A DNA stretch of 64,000 bases from Ricordea florida (GCA_949710005.1 OX453275.1:6744481-6808480); one strand, 5' to 3'. Counted from the first letter of the stretch, positions 26,901 to 37,186 are shown. Made by a program: numbers and translations. Notes: generated by a model not told the origin, from the letters alone.

Positions 26901-29070
26901 GCGACAGGGTGTGTTTCAGAGATCGATTGAGGAGAGCACACGAACATCGTGAATCTGTGATCAACTATCGTGAATTATGAAATATTATGTTAATGGTAAT
27001 GGTTTCATTCCTAACAAAAGTGAAAGGGTTCACGTACCGTGTTATCTCTGGAAAAGAGATATTTGTTAAATGTAATAGAGGTCTCTTGAACCAATGTGGG
27101 TCGGTCTTCATTTCCCGGTAACATGTCTCTGATGTAGTACAGGTCGTAGTGTCTTAATTTGTCATGTTCAGCGAATGTTCGTATTCCCAGGTAAAGTAGA
27201 CTAAAGACACGGACAAGGTGGGCCGCCTTTTTGAACCTCTCAAGAGCCTGGTGATGAAAAAAGGAAGCTATTGAACAGTGAAATTATTGGGAAAGGTCCT
27301 TTATGGTTAGCAGTGACTGATGGGATTGAACAGATGATTTGCTTATCCTTCTCATGGTTCACCGCTACCAAGAGTGGCCGCTATGTGAAAAGTGAATTTA
27401 ACCAGAGAGTAGGGAACTTTTTTTCCTATTTTACACTATTGGAAACAGCATTTGGCATTTTTAATTCAGGCGAATATCATGTAGGCATTGACCTTTCACC
27501 ACAAATATTGATTACTGGGATCAGTGTTAGTCTATGGACAACCGTGCACCTACCCCTCCCCTAACCCAGCAAGTTATCATAAGTTAATGGGTTCGCGTTA
27601 ATGTTGGGTTAGAGGAGGGGTAGGTGCGCAGTTGCCCAAATACTTACATTGATCCGATCACTGCAACTAAGCGTTTCATTCGAAAACAGCCATGTACCGT
27701 TCAAAACTTGAATTTTTGATCAAGTTGTATAGTAGTATCTTCCAATTAACATTTCGCTTCAGCTCTCTTGTGACTGAAGAAATTGTAGTTGAGATTTTCA
27801 TTTCATCGTTCAAAGGATTCGGTGACCTGACTAGTCTGACTGGCAACGGTTTTATCAGACAATATTGCGGTAACTTATTTCTATTTGTTTTGCACCAACG
27901 TAAACAGCGTCCAATCAATCAACTTATCGACAGCTAGCATTTTTCTAGTTTGTAAATATCATGAAATACATTTAAGTTGCAAAGTTAAGATATTTAGATT
28001 TGTTTAAATTTGCTTGATTGTCCTTGCAGGCATTTTAAGCTCATGTCTGTTCCGGCAAAATTGTGTTCTGTAGGGTTTCTGGTTAGAGCTCCACATGCAA
28101 ATCTTGTATGATGCCCCCTCAGGGGAGGAGGCACAAATGGTGATGAAAACGTTTAGCGTGGACATGATTCTATGTCGCCCAATGCATTTTTAGGACTAGG
28201 ATACCAAAATCGTGTTATTTATGTTATGTCTAGATATTTACAGTTGACGTTCGGGAATCATAATTTCAGGGAATAAATCTACGTTTTTGCATTGTTTCCT
28301 CCTATCACTGGATATAATCATGAGCAATTAAGCTCTACGATCTAGACAAGTGTATCTAAAAAATGGGTGATTGGATCTTTGCTCTTGAAAGTCCAAACGA
28401 ATCGAAACGATTTTTTTCAACTATAGACTTTCATCGCTGAGAGAGCTCTAATTAGATTTCACAAACTGACAATTGGTTCTTTGTAACTCACTTGTTTTCT
28501 CTTGGTGCACTCATTTTCGGAACTATCCTCTTCTTCTTCTGGGTGCTGTGAAGTCACCACTCCCATGAATTCTCTGCTAGGGCGACTCAATATCTCCCCT
28601 CTAGAACTGTTCTTTCTTGGTCGCCACGGAAAGCGTTCTGTGTTCATAGACCCAGAGCATTGACCCTGTGAATTCGAACCAACGCCGAAACTAACGCAGC
28701 TAGCTCTTCGTACAAGAGGCCGAACAGGACTTCTGGCCTGTGGAAGTTTCGAAGTAAAGATGTTTTGTTCTACCTTTTTACATTCGGAATCTTTTCGTCT
28801 CATATCTTCGTTTACGAAGGGAAGGCTCGTCTGCTGCTGATGACAGGAAGCCGACTGCCGCCGAAGTGTAAGTCGGTCAGAATTAATGGAGCTAGAGAAT
28901 GGTCTCGTAAACAAACTGCTACAACTCGCGGACGCAGGAAGTACAGAGTGATTAATTTGTCGTCCATTGTCGTTTGCGTGTCGAGAACCCAAGGTCAATT
29001 GAGAATTGGAACGCTTTAACAAGCGAGGTTTGTTTCTAGTTTGTTGGGAAGATTTTTCCGCTCCAGGCAT
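23749..29070 (-). CDS. CNBD2: CNBD2-like cyclic-nucleotide-binding protein, five exons
   Basis: Five minus-strand exons join in phase to 415 codons plus stop: 28,492-29,070, 27,038-27,247, 25,981-26,105, 24,445-24,607, 23,749-23,919. Each junction has AG/GT. The N-terminal exon is Ser/Arg-rich and probably disordered. The rest carries a complete cNMP-binding fold: FSREAQQNL helix, LIIRQGHPGFCFYFIVSGSV core, then GEIALISHEARRTATVIC, the phosphate-binding cassette (GEIAL...RRTATV, with the Arg that usually contacts the cyclic phosphate). Order and segments such as LLRGLKSFGKFS fit the CNBD2 family, known from sperm function in mammals. Whether the TAA at 23,749 is the true end or an exon continues from AGGTTTGT is unclear. 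An extra exon between the first two cannot be excluded. Confidence 0.75.
24445..24607 (-). CDS. CNBD2: CNBD2-like exon 4 (first half of cNMP-binding barrel)
   Basis: The acceptor CTCCTTGACAACAG starts the exon in phase 2 and the donor is GGG|GTAAAG. It encodes RLIIRQGHPGFCFYFIVSG, the glycine-rich barrel strands of the domain. Confidence 0.8.
24785..25356. mobile_element. PIF/Harbinger-like non-autonomous element, TSD TTA
   Basis: Ends GGGCCTGTTGACATGGAGTG and the inverted CCTCCATGTAAAAAAGCCC, with TTA on both sides (24,782-24,784; 25,357-25,359). A 3-base TTA target is typical of PIF/Harbinger. The subterminal TGCCCCGG/AGCTGGGG region is also inverted. It lies within intron 3 of the CNBD2-like gene as predicted here... 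more exactly between exons 3 and 4. Confidence 0.7.
25981..26105 (-). CDS. CNBD2: CNBD2-like exon 3
   Basis: It encodes EINKLVTLLRGLKSFGKFS and the helix before the barrel. Donor CTG|GTAAGG is strong. The acceptor (GCGCAAAG) is chosen because it keeps phase 0 with exon 2. Confidence 0.7.
26345..26640. repeat. Three diverged copies of the 106-bp satellite
   Basis: TACTGTTTGTTTTACTATACAGTGTGG followed by a GGATCAAACCATG box and ATTCTTTGGAAAGC is present three times. It is the same family as the array at 34.1-35.3 kb but more divergent. It lies in an intron of the CNBD2-like gene. Confidence 0.8.
27038..27247 (-). CDS. CNBD2: CNBD2-like exon 2
   Basis: Acceptor TTTTTTCATCACCAG, donor ACG|GTACGT, 70 codons in phase 0. 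It encodes FKKAAHLVRVFSLLYLGIRT, a helix found ahead of the cNMP domain in this family, and ends TFNKYLFSRDNT. Confidence 0.8.
27535..27635. mobile_element. Palindromic miniature element, CACCTACCCCTCC arms
   Basis: GTGCACCTACCCCTCCCCTA, then ACCCA, is inverted at TGGGTTAGAGGAGGGGTAGG, then TGCGCAG, around a 45-base loop. It lies in an intron. Confidence 0.7.
28492..29070 (-). CDS. CNBD2: CNBD2-like exon 1 (Ser-rich N-terminus)
   Basis: ATG at 29,070 has an in-frame stop shortly upstream, so it is a plausible start. 193 codons end at AAACAA|GTGAGT, a strong donor. The protein is Ser/Arg-rich with several R-R-x-S sites (LTLRRQSAS, RRASC) that would suit cAMP-dependent kinase. Linkage to the downstream exons is inferred from strand, phase and spacing. 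Confidence 0.6.
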
Positions 29071-30150
29071 TTCGTGTGTTTATTTGTTTATCCTCTGTTG
29101 GTTCTTCCAAATCGTCTTCATTTGACTTCAGCACAACTCTTGACCTCCTATGGCGTAAGAGGTTCGGTTTCCAAGCGACAAGTTCCGCTATCTTGCCCAA
29201 CAATCTACAGCAACGCTCAGCCTCTTGTTGTTTTGATATTCCATTTCCTTGTCACAGCAACTGATAACACCAAATAAATGCTTGCGCAAAAAAGCAAACT
29301 CAGTCGCGAGAAAGTTATTCTCACTAAGCCATCAGAAACCTATTAGGTTTGGTTTTAGCACTCCGCCAATGAACTGTGACGCTTTGTTATTTGACTGCAA
29401 AGGACCAGCAGTTAGCTCTAATGCAACATATATAATGAGGAGTAAAAAAAATCAATAATTCTCAAGAAAAGTGCTGCCTTGCTCGGCTTAAAATCCGACT
29501 TACAGACAAGCATTGACTTGACTGCAAGAACGATACTCACTTCTCCTTTAGGGTTCATTTTAGTGGGGTAGGTTAGCTATTCTGTCAGTATTGTTTGACT
29601 GTTGTTCGCAACACGAAGAACAAATAGTGGATCTTATGAATTAATTCCCAAATGAAGAGAGGCCATGACGAATAAAGCGGGTAACTCTCAGCTGTTTAGC
29701 ATTCAAAGGCATGAAATTTAGGGAACGTAAAATGGTTACTTAGAGGTATACTTCGAAAGAAAACATTTTGAATCTTGATTATGAGAAATTAGTGAAAGTG
29801 TGAAAAGATGGATTAATTCACACTTTCGAAAAGCAATAAACGCGTGAACTTTAATCCTCAGACGTGAAAGTCTAAACAGCATTGCAGGATTTGATTGACA
29901 ATGTCTGATGATTGCCTGTCAGGTTACTGAAAGACGCTCCAGTTGCCGAAGTTTGCACCCTTGTACGATAGAATATCTGGACTTTTTCGGTAGTATATCG
30001 ATTGAATGCCGATAACAACGTTTTTGAACAAACTGGCGTCTGATATGCCACCATGCATAAGTTCAGATCAGTCACATTTGACAAACGTATTCCAGGTTCA
30101 CTTAACAGCAGTGCAAATTATAGGGGCTTGTGTGGGATTTTGGGTGTGTT
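29071..30150. other. 5' flank of the CNBD2-like gene
   Basis: Contains a minus-strand open stretch (29,060-29,240, EAERCCRLLGKIAELVAW) in another frame that could be an upstream exon or chance. Otherwise no gene seen. Confidence 0.35.
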
Positions 30151-30300
30151 TTTTTTGTAGATTTGGATTTGTGATCCGAGATCACTCGGATCATGGTGCA
30201 TTAAAGGAACCGATGAATTTCAGTGTGGATTCATTGGTTCCTTTGATGCGCCATGATCCGTGTGATCTCGGATCTGACAAATCCAAATCCGGATCATACG
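30150..30300. mobile_element. Palindromic miniature element, copy 1 (GGATTTGTGATCCGAGATC)
   Basis: GGATTTGTGATCCGAGATCA then CGGATCATGG is inverted at CCATGATCCG then TGTGATCTCGGATCTGACAA. A better preserved relative lies at 52,310-52,492. Confidence 0.75.
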
Positions 30301-30607
30301 AAAAAAGCGCACCCTTTAACACATTTAAGGAACAACGATAATATGTTTTAACTGGCCTTTGTGTTAACGTACTGAAAGGGGTTTTATTTTAATTTCGAAG
30401 GAAATTGCGCTGTACAAAATTTGCCAAGACGATTGAAGCTAGCACTGGAAACGTCTGCCTTTTAACACCGGGCTTATCAACTCTTTTCATAGACCCAGTT
30501 TTTATTGTGTCTTAACGGGGTTAAATTTTATAACTGAGCATATATCAGAGCTGTGTTAAAGGGATATTAACAGTGCTTGTAGGTGGTTTCTTGGCGATCT
30601 TTACTAA

Positions 30608-31434
30608 GGGGGTGTTTACATGAGAAATCTCGCACCAGCGCGAGTTCCGCACCGTGGTAACCATTTGATTTCGTATCGCGTTTACATGATCACTACCAGT
30701 CACTACGTACGTGAATCGCAATCGCGAACATGGCGTCCATCGTCACTGGCATGTTTTTCCTTGCAGCGGCAGTAGCAACTATTTCAGCTGTAAATTTGTC
30801 AAATTCTTTTGCGAATCTTATGTTGAGCAAACTTATCGCCCGGAGAAACAACCTGGCACGTCTACCAGTCCTAGAAAGCTCAGCTTTAACGCGCTGACGT
30901 CGCCAAAAGTCGTTCAAGAACACTCGGACAAAGCGAAGCGCTTCTGGATGAAGCTCGGACGAACCGACCTGTGGTGGCGCAATATGATAGAAGATAGATG
31001 TTTAGATGACAACTGATTGGAAGAAGAACTTTAGAATGAGCTTGTTGATGTTGGTTTCTTCTAACCCCAGATCCCCATCGATACCTTCGCCACGTTTTTG
31101 ACGTTTATAATTTCGTATTGCGAGAAGAAATGCGTCTCTTTTCCCTTAGTCCCATGTCCAACACGAAGCCATCTTGGATTGATAATAATTACGCATGCGC
31201 TTCCCGTTCCACTCCACCCAGAGGCCATTTTCATAGCGGAAGGAGTGGTGGTTCTTCGTTTTCATGATACTGTTGCGAGATTTCGTACCGGAATGAAATC
31301 CTCGCTCCTGCGCAGCAACCGGAGTGAACTCGCGCGGGTATGACACGTTCCGGTGTGACATTTTCTAGTGGTATCGTGTAAACGAATGCAGAGCCACTAG
31401 AGGAAAGTCCCGCCGGTATCATGTAAACACCCCC
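30608..31434. mobile_element. PIF/Harbinger non-autonomous element with transposase remnant, TSD TAA
   Basis: Ends GGGGGTGTTTACATGA and perfect inverse, with TAA at both sides (30,605-30,607; 31,435-31,437). Inside, about 30,930-31,060 plus, a frame reads KAKRFWMKLGRTDLWWRNMI and, after a frameshift, WKKNFRMSLL. This is the start of a HARBI1-like nuclease (the WW-containing segment before the DDE domain). The nuclease core is missing, so the element depends on a partner. Confidence 0.8.
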
Positions 31435-31619
31435 TAAGGATGGCCAGTTTCCACCGGCCTGATCTTAAATTAATAGACAGAGAGGAAATTGGTGTGGAAT
31501 TCAACTACATGTCTATTTTTTTTTCAACCGCTGAGAATCTTAAATGAATGTAGACCTTGAGTTAAGGACTAAGGGGATTCTGAATCCAAGGCAGCCGTTA
31601 TTCATGAGATTATCAGACA

Positions 31620-31690
31620 AGTTGATAAAGTAATTTATACCACCGTATGGTAAAAGGGTTAATGACGTTACGAGCGTTAGCCCTTCGTCA
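31620..31690. mobile_element. Penelope-type terminal fragment (left part)
   Basis: TTATACCACCGTATGGTAAA then GACGTTACGAGCGTTAGCCC. On the minus strand it has a hammerhead-like core CTGACGA, stem AGGGC/GCTC and CGTAACGTC (one change from GAAAC). The related right part resumes at about 33,300, after the non-LTR element. Confidence 0.55.
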
Positions 31691-31696
31691 GATCGA

Positions 31697-33034
31697 ATGG
31701 TGACTTTTGAGTCAGTAACTTACATTGATTGCAGCCTAATGAAAACCAACTATCGACCTGTAACGATTCTGCCTGCTTTTTCGAAAGTTTTCGAAAGACT
31801 TGTACATCACCGAATAAGCCCACATTTTGAAGGAATTTATCATAAATATGTGTTTGCTTACAGGAAACATCATGGTTGTGACACAGCACTTCTAAGCTTA
31901 ACCGAACAATGGAAGAAAGAAATTGATGATAACAAAACGATCGGACTGGTCTCTATGGATTTGTCGAAGGCTTTTGACACCTTACCTCACGAAATTATTG
32001 TTTTGAAACTGAAAGAATATGGAGCTGATGAAGCAACAACTGCCCTGATAAGGGATTACTTATCAAATCGATTCCAAAGAGTGAGACTGGGGGACACACT
32101 TTCGAATTGGCAATCAATATGTAAGGGTGTCCCTCAAGGATCTATTCTCGGCCCCTTATTATTCAACATCTTTATGAATGACCTTTCATATGTTATTAAG
32201 GAGAGTACGCTGTCTACTTATGCTGACGATACACAAATCTTTTACGCAGATAATGACCTTCCTAGCGTTGAAGAAACCATTAACACTGATCTTGCTAGTG
32301 CTGATAAATGGTTCGCGCAAAATGGAATGAAAAGGAACAGTTCAAAATATCAGGCGATGGTGTTGGGAAAAAACAAAGGAGCCGAGCTGGCGTTCAAATG
32401 TGACGAGTCACAAGTTCCTATTTCCAAAACAATGGAACTTCTTGGCGTAGCAATTGATGACAAATTGAATTTCGAAAACCACATCGCTAAAATATGTAGA
32501 AAAGTCAGTCAACAAATTGCTGTACTAAAAAGGATGCAGAAACTGTTGCCTTTCGAGACTAGGAGGGACCTTTATAAGGCTTTTATATTGCCGCACTTTA
32601 ACTACTGTTCCGAAACGTGGCACTTTTGTAGTAAGAAGTCAGCTGACAAGTTAGAGATGGTAAACAAACGAGCGCTCCGTTTCGTTTTCAGGGAAAAGTC
32701 CACGCCTTATGAGGAACTATTAAAGCGTATTGGTCTCCCAAGTCTCCGCGAACAACGGTTAGCGAAAATATTGTCCACAGTTTTTAAGATATTAGCCAGC
32801 GATGCCGGACCTGCAAGCTTACGTGATTTCATTACAGTAAGGCGCTCCACTTATAACCTCAGAGGCAACACAATTGTAGACCTTCCAAAATTAAAATCAA
32901 CAACTTATGGCTTAAGATCGTGGAGATATGCTGCATCGAAAATGTGGAACTCTCTACCAGAAGAAACAAGAAAGATAAAAACATATACCGTTTTTAAGAA
33001 CAATTTAAGAACATTAAACCTTACGGGACTTTGA
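31697..33034 (+). CDS. Non-LTR retrotransposon reverse transcriptase, 5' truncated
   Basis: 445 residues of an L2/CR1/Jockey-type RT: NYRPVTILPAFSKVFE start motif, SMDLSKAFDTLPH (first catalytic Asp), GVPQGSILGPLLFNIFMNDL, TYADDTQIF (YADD active site), then the thumb and the usual C-terminal segment with RDLYKAFILPHFNYC. The upstream apurinic endonuclease is missing, as with 5'-truncated insertions. The frame is intact, so the copy is fairly young. It ends in a short tandem tail (about 33,235-33,254). Confidence 0.92.
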   Translation: MVTFESVTYIDCSLMKTNYRPVTILPAFSKVFERLVHHRISPHFEGIYHKYVFAYRKHHGCDTALLSLTEQWKKEIDDNKTIGLVSMDLSKAFDTLPHEIIVLKLKEYGADEATTALIRDYLSNRFQRVRLGDTLSNWQSICKGVPQGSILGPLLFNIFMNDLSYVIKESTLSTYADDTQIFYADNDLPSVEETINTDLASADKWFAQNGMKRNSSKYQAMVLGKNKGAELAFKCDESQVPISKTMELLGVAIDDKLNFENHIAKICRKVSQQIAVLKRMQKLLPFETRRDLYKAFILPHFNYCSETWHFCSKKSADKLEMVNKRALRFVFREKSTPYEELLKRIGLPSLREQRLAKILSTVFKILASDAGPASLRDFITVRRSTYNLRGNTIVDLPKLKSTTYGLRSWRYAASKMWNSLPEETRKIKTYTVFKNNLRTLNLTGL

Positions 33035-33234
33035 CCGAGAAGTGTGATAATTAAATACAATTTTTACTATTTTACTGTTTTTTAATAATATTTTTTATAT
33101 TTTTATATTTTATTCTTAGTTAGCTTAAATTAATTTATACACTTCCAAGAAGTTTATATTTTTCTAGTCTGTATTTTTATTTCGTGGCGCACCTGCAAAC
33201 TAGCTTTTTAGCTAAGCGTGCTGACCACGTTAAT

Positions 33235-33254
33235 AAAGATTGATTGATTGATTG
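33235..33254 (+). repeat. 3' tail of the non-LTR element
   Basis: AATAAAGATTGATTGATTG: a polyadenylation-like signal followed by GATT repeats, the 3' end form of CR1/L2-like elements. Confidence 0.75.
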
Positions 33255-33289
33255 AACTCAAATATACATTTAGGAGCAATGCTGTCAAT

Positions 33290-33520
33290 AAACGCGCTTA
33301 AGAACACCATACGGTGCTCTGACGAGGGGCTAACGTTCAAACTCTTAAGGAACTAAGGGTGCTCTGAAGAAGGGCTAACGCTCGAACGTCAGCACCCCTC
33401 ATTTTTTGCCTTACTGTGGTATAACTTATTTTATCAACTTGTTTGATTATCCTAATTTCTTGTGTTTCAATTCCCCAACGACGAAGCACCAGTTTCTTTA
33501 GAAACTATTCCCACAATACT
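33290..33520. mobile_element. Penelope-type terminal fragment (right part) with two hammerhead-like cores
   Basis: CTGACGA at about 33,318 and CTGAAGA at about 33,362 are each followed by a GGGCTAACG(T/C)TC stem and then (G)AAAC or GAAC. The rest follows the family tail (TTACTGTGGTATAACTT ... TTTCTTTAGAAACTATTCCC). The cores have single-base defects. Confidence 0.55.
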
Positions 33521-33767
33521 AGTTATTCATGAGTATTCATATTAGGAAGTGTACAGCAAAGCCCCTTTCAAGTGTCAAATCAGGTCGTATCTCTTAAGAC
33601 TTCTCAAATAACTGCGTTTGTTGCTTAACACATAGACTACTGTAATTCTCAGTCTTTGGTTTAATCTTCTGGATTTGAGTATGATGGCCTGCATAAGGTA
33701 CTTCAATGCAGCGGGTTTGGTGATCTGGCTAATTCCAAAATTTTCTCTGTAATTCACGTTTTACCAA

Positions 33768-33905
33768 ATCTGCTATTTTGTTTGCTTTTCTTTCGTCTTT
33801 GGCCATACACAAAACAGTTGGAGGACAAGTTCACGAACGAATTCGAAACGTTCAAAGTCTGGCAACATGAATTAGCATTATATCCAAGGCGTGACTTTTT
33901 GACCT
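33768..33905. repeat. Dispersed repeat, copy 1
   Basis: CCAAATCTGCTATTTTGT ... TTTGGCCATACACAAAACAG ... GGCAACATGAAT is repeated with few changes at 40,013-40,147. Identity unknown. Confidence 0.7.
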
Positions 33906-34094
33906 GTCTGGAATTGAATGACGTGTTCTCAGCCAAGCAGCGTCTTGAAATTTTCGTATGGATATTTCTTAAACCGCGAAATGTCCTTTTTAGTTCGTCG
34001 TACATCGTAAAAGTTCACTCAAATAACAGTCTTAAAACAATAGTACTGTTAAATAAGTGGCTACCTATGAAGCCAGGACCATTTCTTAGAACGC

Positions 34095-35320
34095 AACTAA
34101 ACAGTACTGTACTGTGGTACTGTTTGTTTTATTATACAGTGTGGTTCTATCTTTTTTATCCGTGGATCAAACCATGCAGTGTAACCATTCTTTGTAAAGC
34201 TACTGAACAGTACTGTACTTTGGTACTGTTTGTTTTATTATACAGTGTGGTTCTATCTTTTTTATCCGTGGATCAAACCATGCAGTGTAACCATTCTTTG
34301 TAAAGCTACTGAACAGTACTGTACTTTGGTACTGTTTGTTTTATTATACAGTGTGGTTCTATCTTTTTTATCCGTGGATCAAACCATGCAGTGTAACCAT
34401 TCTTTGTAAAGCTACTGAACAGTACTGTACTTTGGTACTGTTTGTTTTATTATACAGTGTGGTTCTAACGTTTTTATCCGTGGATCAAACCATGCAGTGT
34501 AACCATTCTTTGTAAAGCTACTGAACAGTACTGTACTTTGGTACTGTTTGTTTTATTATACAGTGTGGTTCTATCTTTTTTATCCGTGGATCAAACCATG
34601 CAGTGTAACCATTCTTTGTAAAGCTACTGAACAGTACTGTACTTTGGTACTGTTTGTTTTATTATACAGTGTGGTTCTATCTTTTTTATCCGTGGATCAA
34701 ACCATGCAGTGTAACCATTCTTTGTAAAGCTACTGAACAGTACTGTACTTTGGTACTGTTTGTTTTATTATACAGTGTGGTTCTAACGTTTTTATCCGTG
34801 GATCAAACCATGCAGTGTAACCATTCTTTGTAAAGTTACTGAACAGTACTGCACTGTGGTGCTGTTTGTTTTACTATACAGTGTGGTTCTAACGTTTTTA
34901 TCCGTGGATCAAACCATGCAGTGTAACCATTCTTTGTAAAGCTACTGAACAGTACTGTACTGTGGTACTGTTTGTTTTACTATACAGTGTGGGTCTAACT
35001 TTTTCATCTGTGGATCAAACCATGCAGTGTGACCATTCTTTGTAAAGCTACTGAACAGTACTGTACTGTGGTACTGTTTGTTTTACTATACAGTGTGGGT
35101 CTAACTTTTCCATCTGTGTATCAAACCATGCAGTGTGATTATTCTTTAGAAAGCTACTCAACAGTACTGTACTAAGTCTTTGGTACTGTTTGTTTTACTA
35201 TACAGTGTGGTTCTAACATTTTTTATGAGTGGATCACACCATGAAGATCATGCAGTGTGACCATTATTTGGAAAGCTACTTAACAGTACTCCACTGTGGT
35301 ACTGTCTGTTTTATTATACA
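34095..35320. repeat. 106-bp satellite array with higher-order structure
   Basis: TACTGAACAGTACTGTAC recurs at 34,201, 34,307, 34,413, 34,519, 34,625, 34,731, 34,837, 34,943, 35,049 and 35,155, a constant 106-base step. Two unit variants, TCTATCTTTT and TCTAACGTTTT, follow the order atc-atc-aacg twice, a 318-base higher-order repeat. Copies decay toward the right end. Apparent ORFs come from the repeat. Confidence 0.95.
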
Positions 35321-35329
35321 GTGTAATTT

Positions 35330-35730
35330 GTATGCATATGTGCTGTGCATATATGCTGTGCATATGTTTACTACATATGCAGTTTGGAGTACCTTCCAGC
35401 AATCTGCTCATTAAAATTGATAACAATTACATTGTGTCCCCTTCAAAGTATTTTATTGATCCTTTACAGTCAACAGTTACAGTCACTTCTTCAACAACTT
35501 TCATTACTGACATGATTATGTATTAAAATTAAATTTAATTAAATTTTTATTAAAGCCTTCGATCAACGGATAGGGTATGTATGTGTAATTTTCCTTTATT
35601 TTTTCCCTTTTACATGTGTACAGCGGTGTCTTCATTCGCCATCATGCCTTGATACATTTCATAGTAGGTTACGTCTAAAACAAAGTGAACAGATCATCTA
35701 AAACAAAAACAGGAAATACAGAAATCATAC
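35330..35730. other. Non-coding sequence between satellite blocks
   Basis: Includes a short TATGTGCTGTGCATA repeat. No gene seen. Confidence 0.4.
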
Positions 35731-35734
35731 ATTA

Positions 35735-35935
35735 GTACTGTGGTACTGTTAGTTTTACTATACAGTGTGGCTCTAACGTTTTCATTTGTGGGTCAAACCA
35801 TGCAGGTTGACCATTCTTTGGAAAGCTACTGAACAATATTGCTTGTTTTACTATACAATGTGGCTCTATATTTCTTATCTGTGAATTCATTAAACCATGC
35901 AGTGGGACCATTCTTTGGAAAGCTACTGAAGAGAT
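35735..35935. repeat. Two decayed satellite units
   Basis: Two degenerate copies of the 106-base unit, each followed by GATCATCTAAAACAAAAACAGGAAAT, which also occurs at 35,690 before the block. Confidence 0.75.
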
Positions 35936-36574
35936 CATCTAAAACAAAAACAGGAAATGCAGTAATCATGTGTTGTACTTACTGATTGCCTTCCGATCTT
36001 ACCTTCAACTTTTCCACAAATTTACTTTATTTCTCACCGTTCCCAACATATTTTCTTTGTTTCATTCATTCTATCTAGGTTCCTTAGTTTTAAATGAAAT
36101 TGTGCTCAGTTGATTCCGTATCATGTTTTTAAAGTTTCATTTTTCCCTTGTATACTGCCGGTAAAGGTTTTCCGCAAAATGTTCAGTTTTCTTTCGTTAT
36201 TCATGCTATCGCCGGTATATATATATATACCTATATATACCTAGGATGGCCTTTTATGAATACTGTGAATATTTTACACGCGGGTCCCTTCACACTTTTG
36301 GCTGACTTGACGAATCATGTTATAGTTTTTTAACATTAATCTTATTTGTATTATATCCGATTATTTATTCATATTTGGTTTGCGTTTCTTGAGTTTTGTA
36401 TCGCATTGTCATAGTTTCTCGCTTAGTAATCACCGATTGTTTATCATTGGTTAATTTTTTCATTTTCATGTGTTACCACGCCCTGTTATGTAATCATCTT
36501 TGTTATATTATGTCATCTTTTATACTGTAAACCTATTTAAGGACATTGTAATTTCTTATTCACTTGCACTGCAA

Positions 36575-36601
36575 CTGATGAAGGTCATTGACCGAAACGT
36601 C
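36575..36601 (+). ncRNA. Hammerhead ribozyme core, Penelope-like type
   Basis: CTGATGA, then a stem GGTC/GACC with loop ATT, then GAAAC and GTC: all universally conserved core bases of the hammerhead are present, with a minimal stem III before the GTC cleavage triplet. Penelope-like retroelements are known to carry this compact form in their terminal repeats. A TATTTAAGG box lies about 45 bases upstream. No Penelope RT is visible nearby, so this is a solitary terminal repeat. Confidence 0.7.
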
Positions 36602-36907
36602 TATTTTTTATTAAATTTTTAAACTTTTTTTAGATTTTTTACTGTATATATATATTTTTTTTTCGCTCGAAGTTGTCCGTCCTCGTTTTCCACAATTGCC
36701 TACAAATTTCATTACTCGAGGTTTGGACTACGAATCCTTTTGGATCCTTCTGGCGCGTGGCATCCCTGTTGGCTCGAAGCATCATAACTTTTTATATATA
36801 TATATATATAACTCGTTCTCTATTTCTCCTTAGTGCTTATTGTTTTCATTCAATGCATCTACACTGTTCTCGTTTGCATTCCTTACCTACTAAGAGTTGA
36901 TAATTCC

Positions 36908-37186
36908 TCATTTTTTCCCCACTGGCGGACTCTCATAATGCATCGCAGTATCTCTTTCTTCGTCCATTGGTATTGAGTTATCTTTGAGATAACCGCTGGC
37001 GTCCTCTTCTTCGTCCATTGGCATTGAGTTATCTTTGAGATAACCGCTGGCGTCCTCTTCTTCGTCCATTGGTATTGAGTTATCTTTGAGATAACCGCTG
37101 GCGTCCTCCTCTTCTCGTTGAAAAGGTTTGGCATTCAACACGGTCAGAATGACCAACAAAAGGACAATCCTCAACATCATCGGCAT
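36908..37186 (-). CDS. Secreted peptide precursor with three 18-residue repeats, 92 aa
   Basis: Residues 1-19 form a clear signal peptide (MPMMLRIVLLLVILTVLNA, cleavage before KPFQ). Three nearly identical 18-residue units follow, each containing DASGYLKDNS(I/M)PMDEEE. The protein ends SPPVGKK and stop. The Gly-Lys-Lys end would give a C-terminal amide after dibasic cleavage, and acidic spacers are common in cnidarian neuropeptide precursors, so a peptide-hormone or other secreted-peptide role is possible. The 54-base units are almost identical in DNA, so expansion was recent. I recognise no named family. Confidence 0.6.
   Translation of the reverse strand: MPMMLRIVLLLVILTVLNAKPFQREEEDASGYLKDNSIPMDEEEDASGYLKDNSMPMDEEEDASGYLKDNSIPMDEERDTAMHYESPPVGKK

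Noticed and set aside
29060-29240. Upstream coding exon in a second frame
   Set aside because: Reads well (KIAELVAWKPNLLRHRR) but overlaps the first CNBD2-like exon in another frame and lacks a usable junction.
31697-33034. Penelope RT linked to the flanking hammerhead-like fragments
   Set aside because: RT motifs and the GATT-repeat tail are of the non-LTR L2/CR1 type. The element appears inserted next to or into Penelope-type DNA.
34105-35320. Possible CRISPR array
   Set aside because: Units are contiguous 106-base repeats without unique spacers, in a eukaryotic genome. This is satellite DNA.
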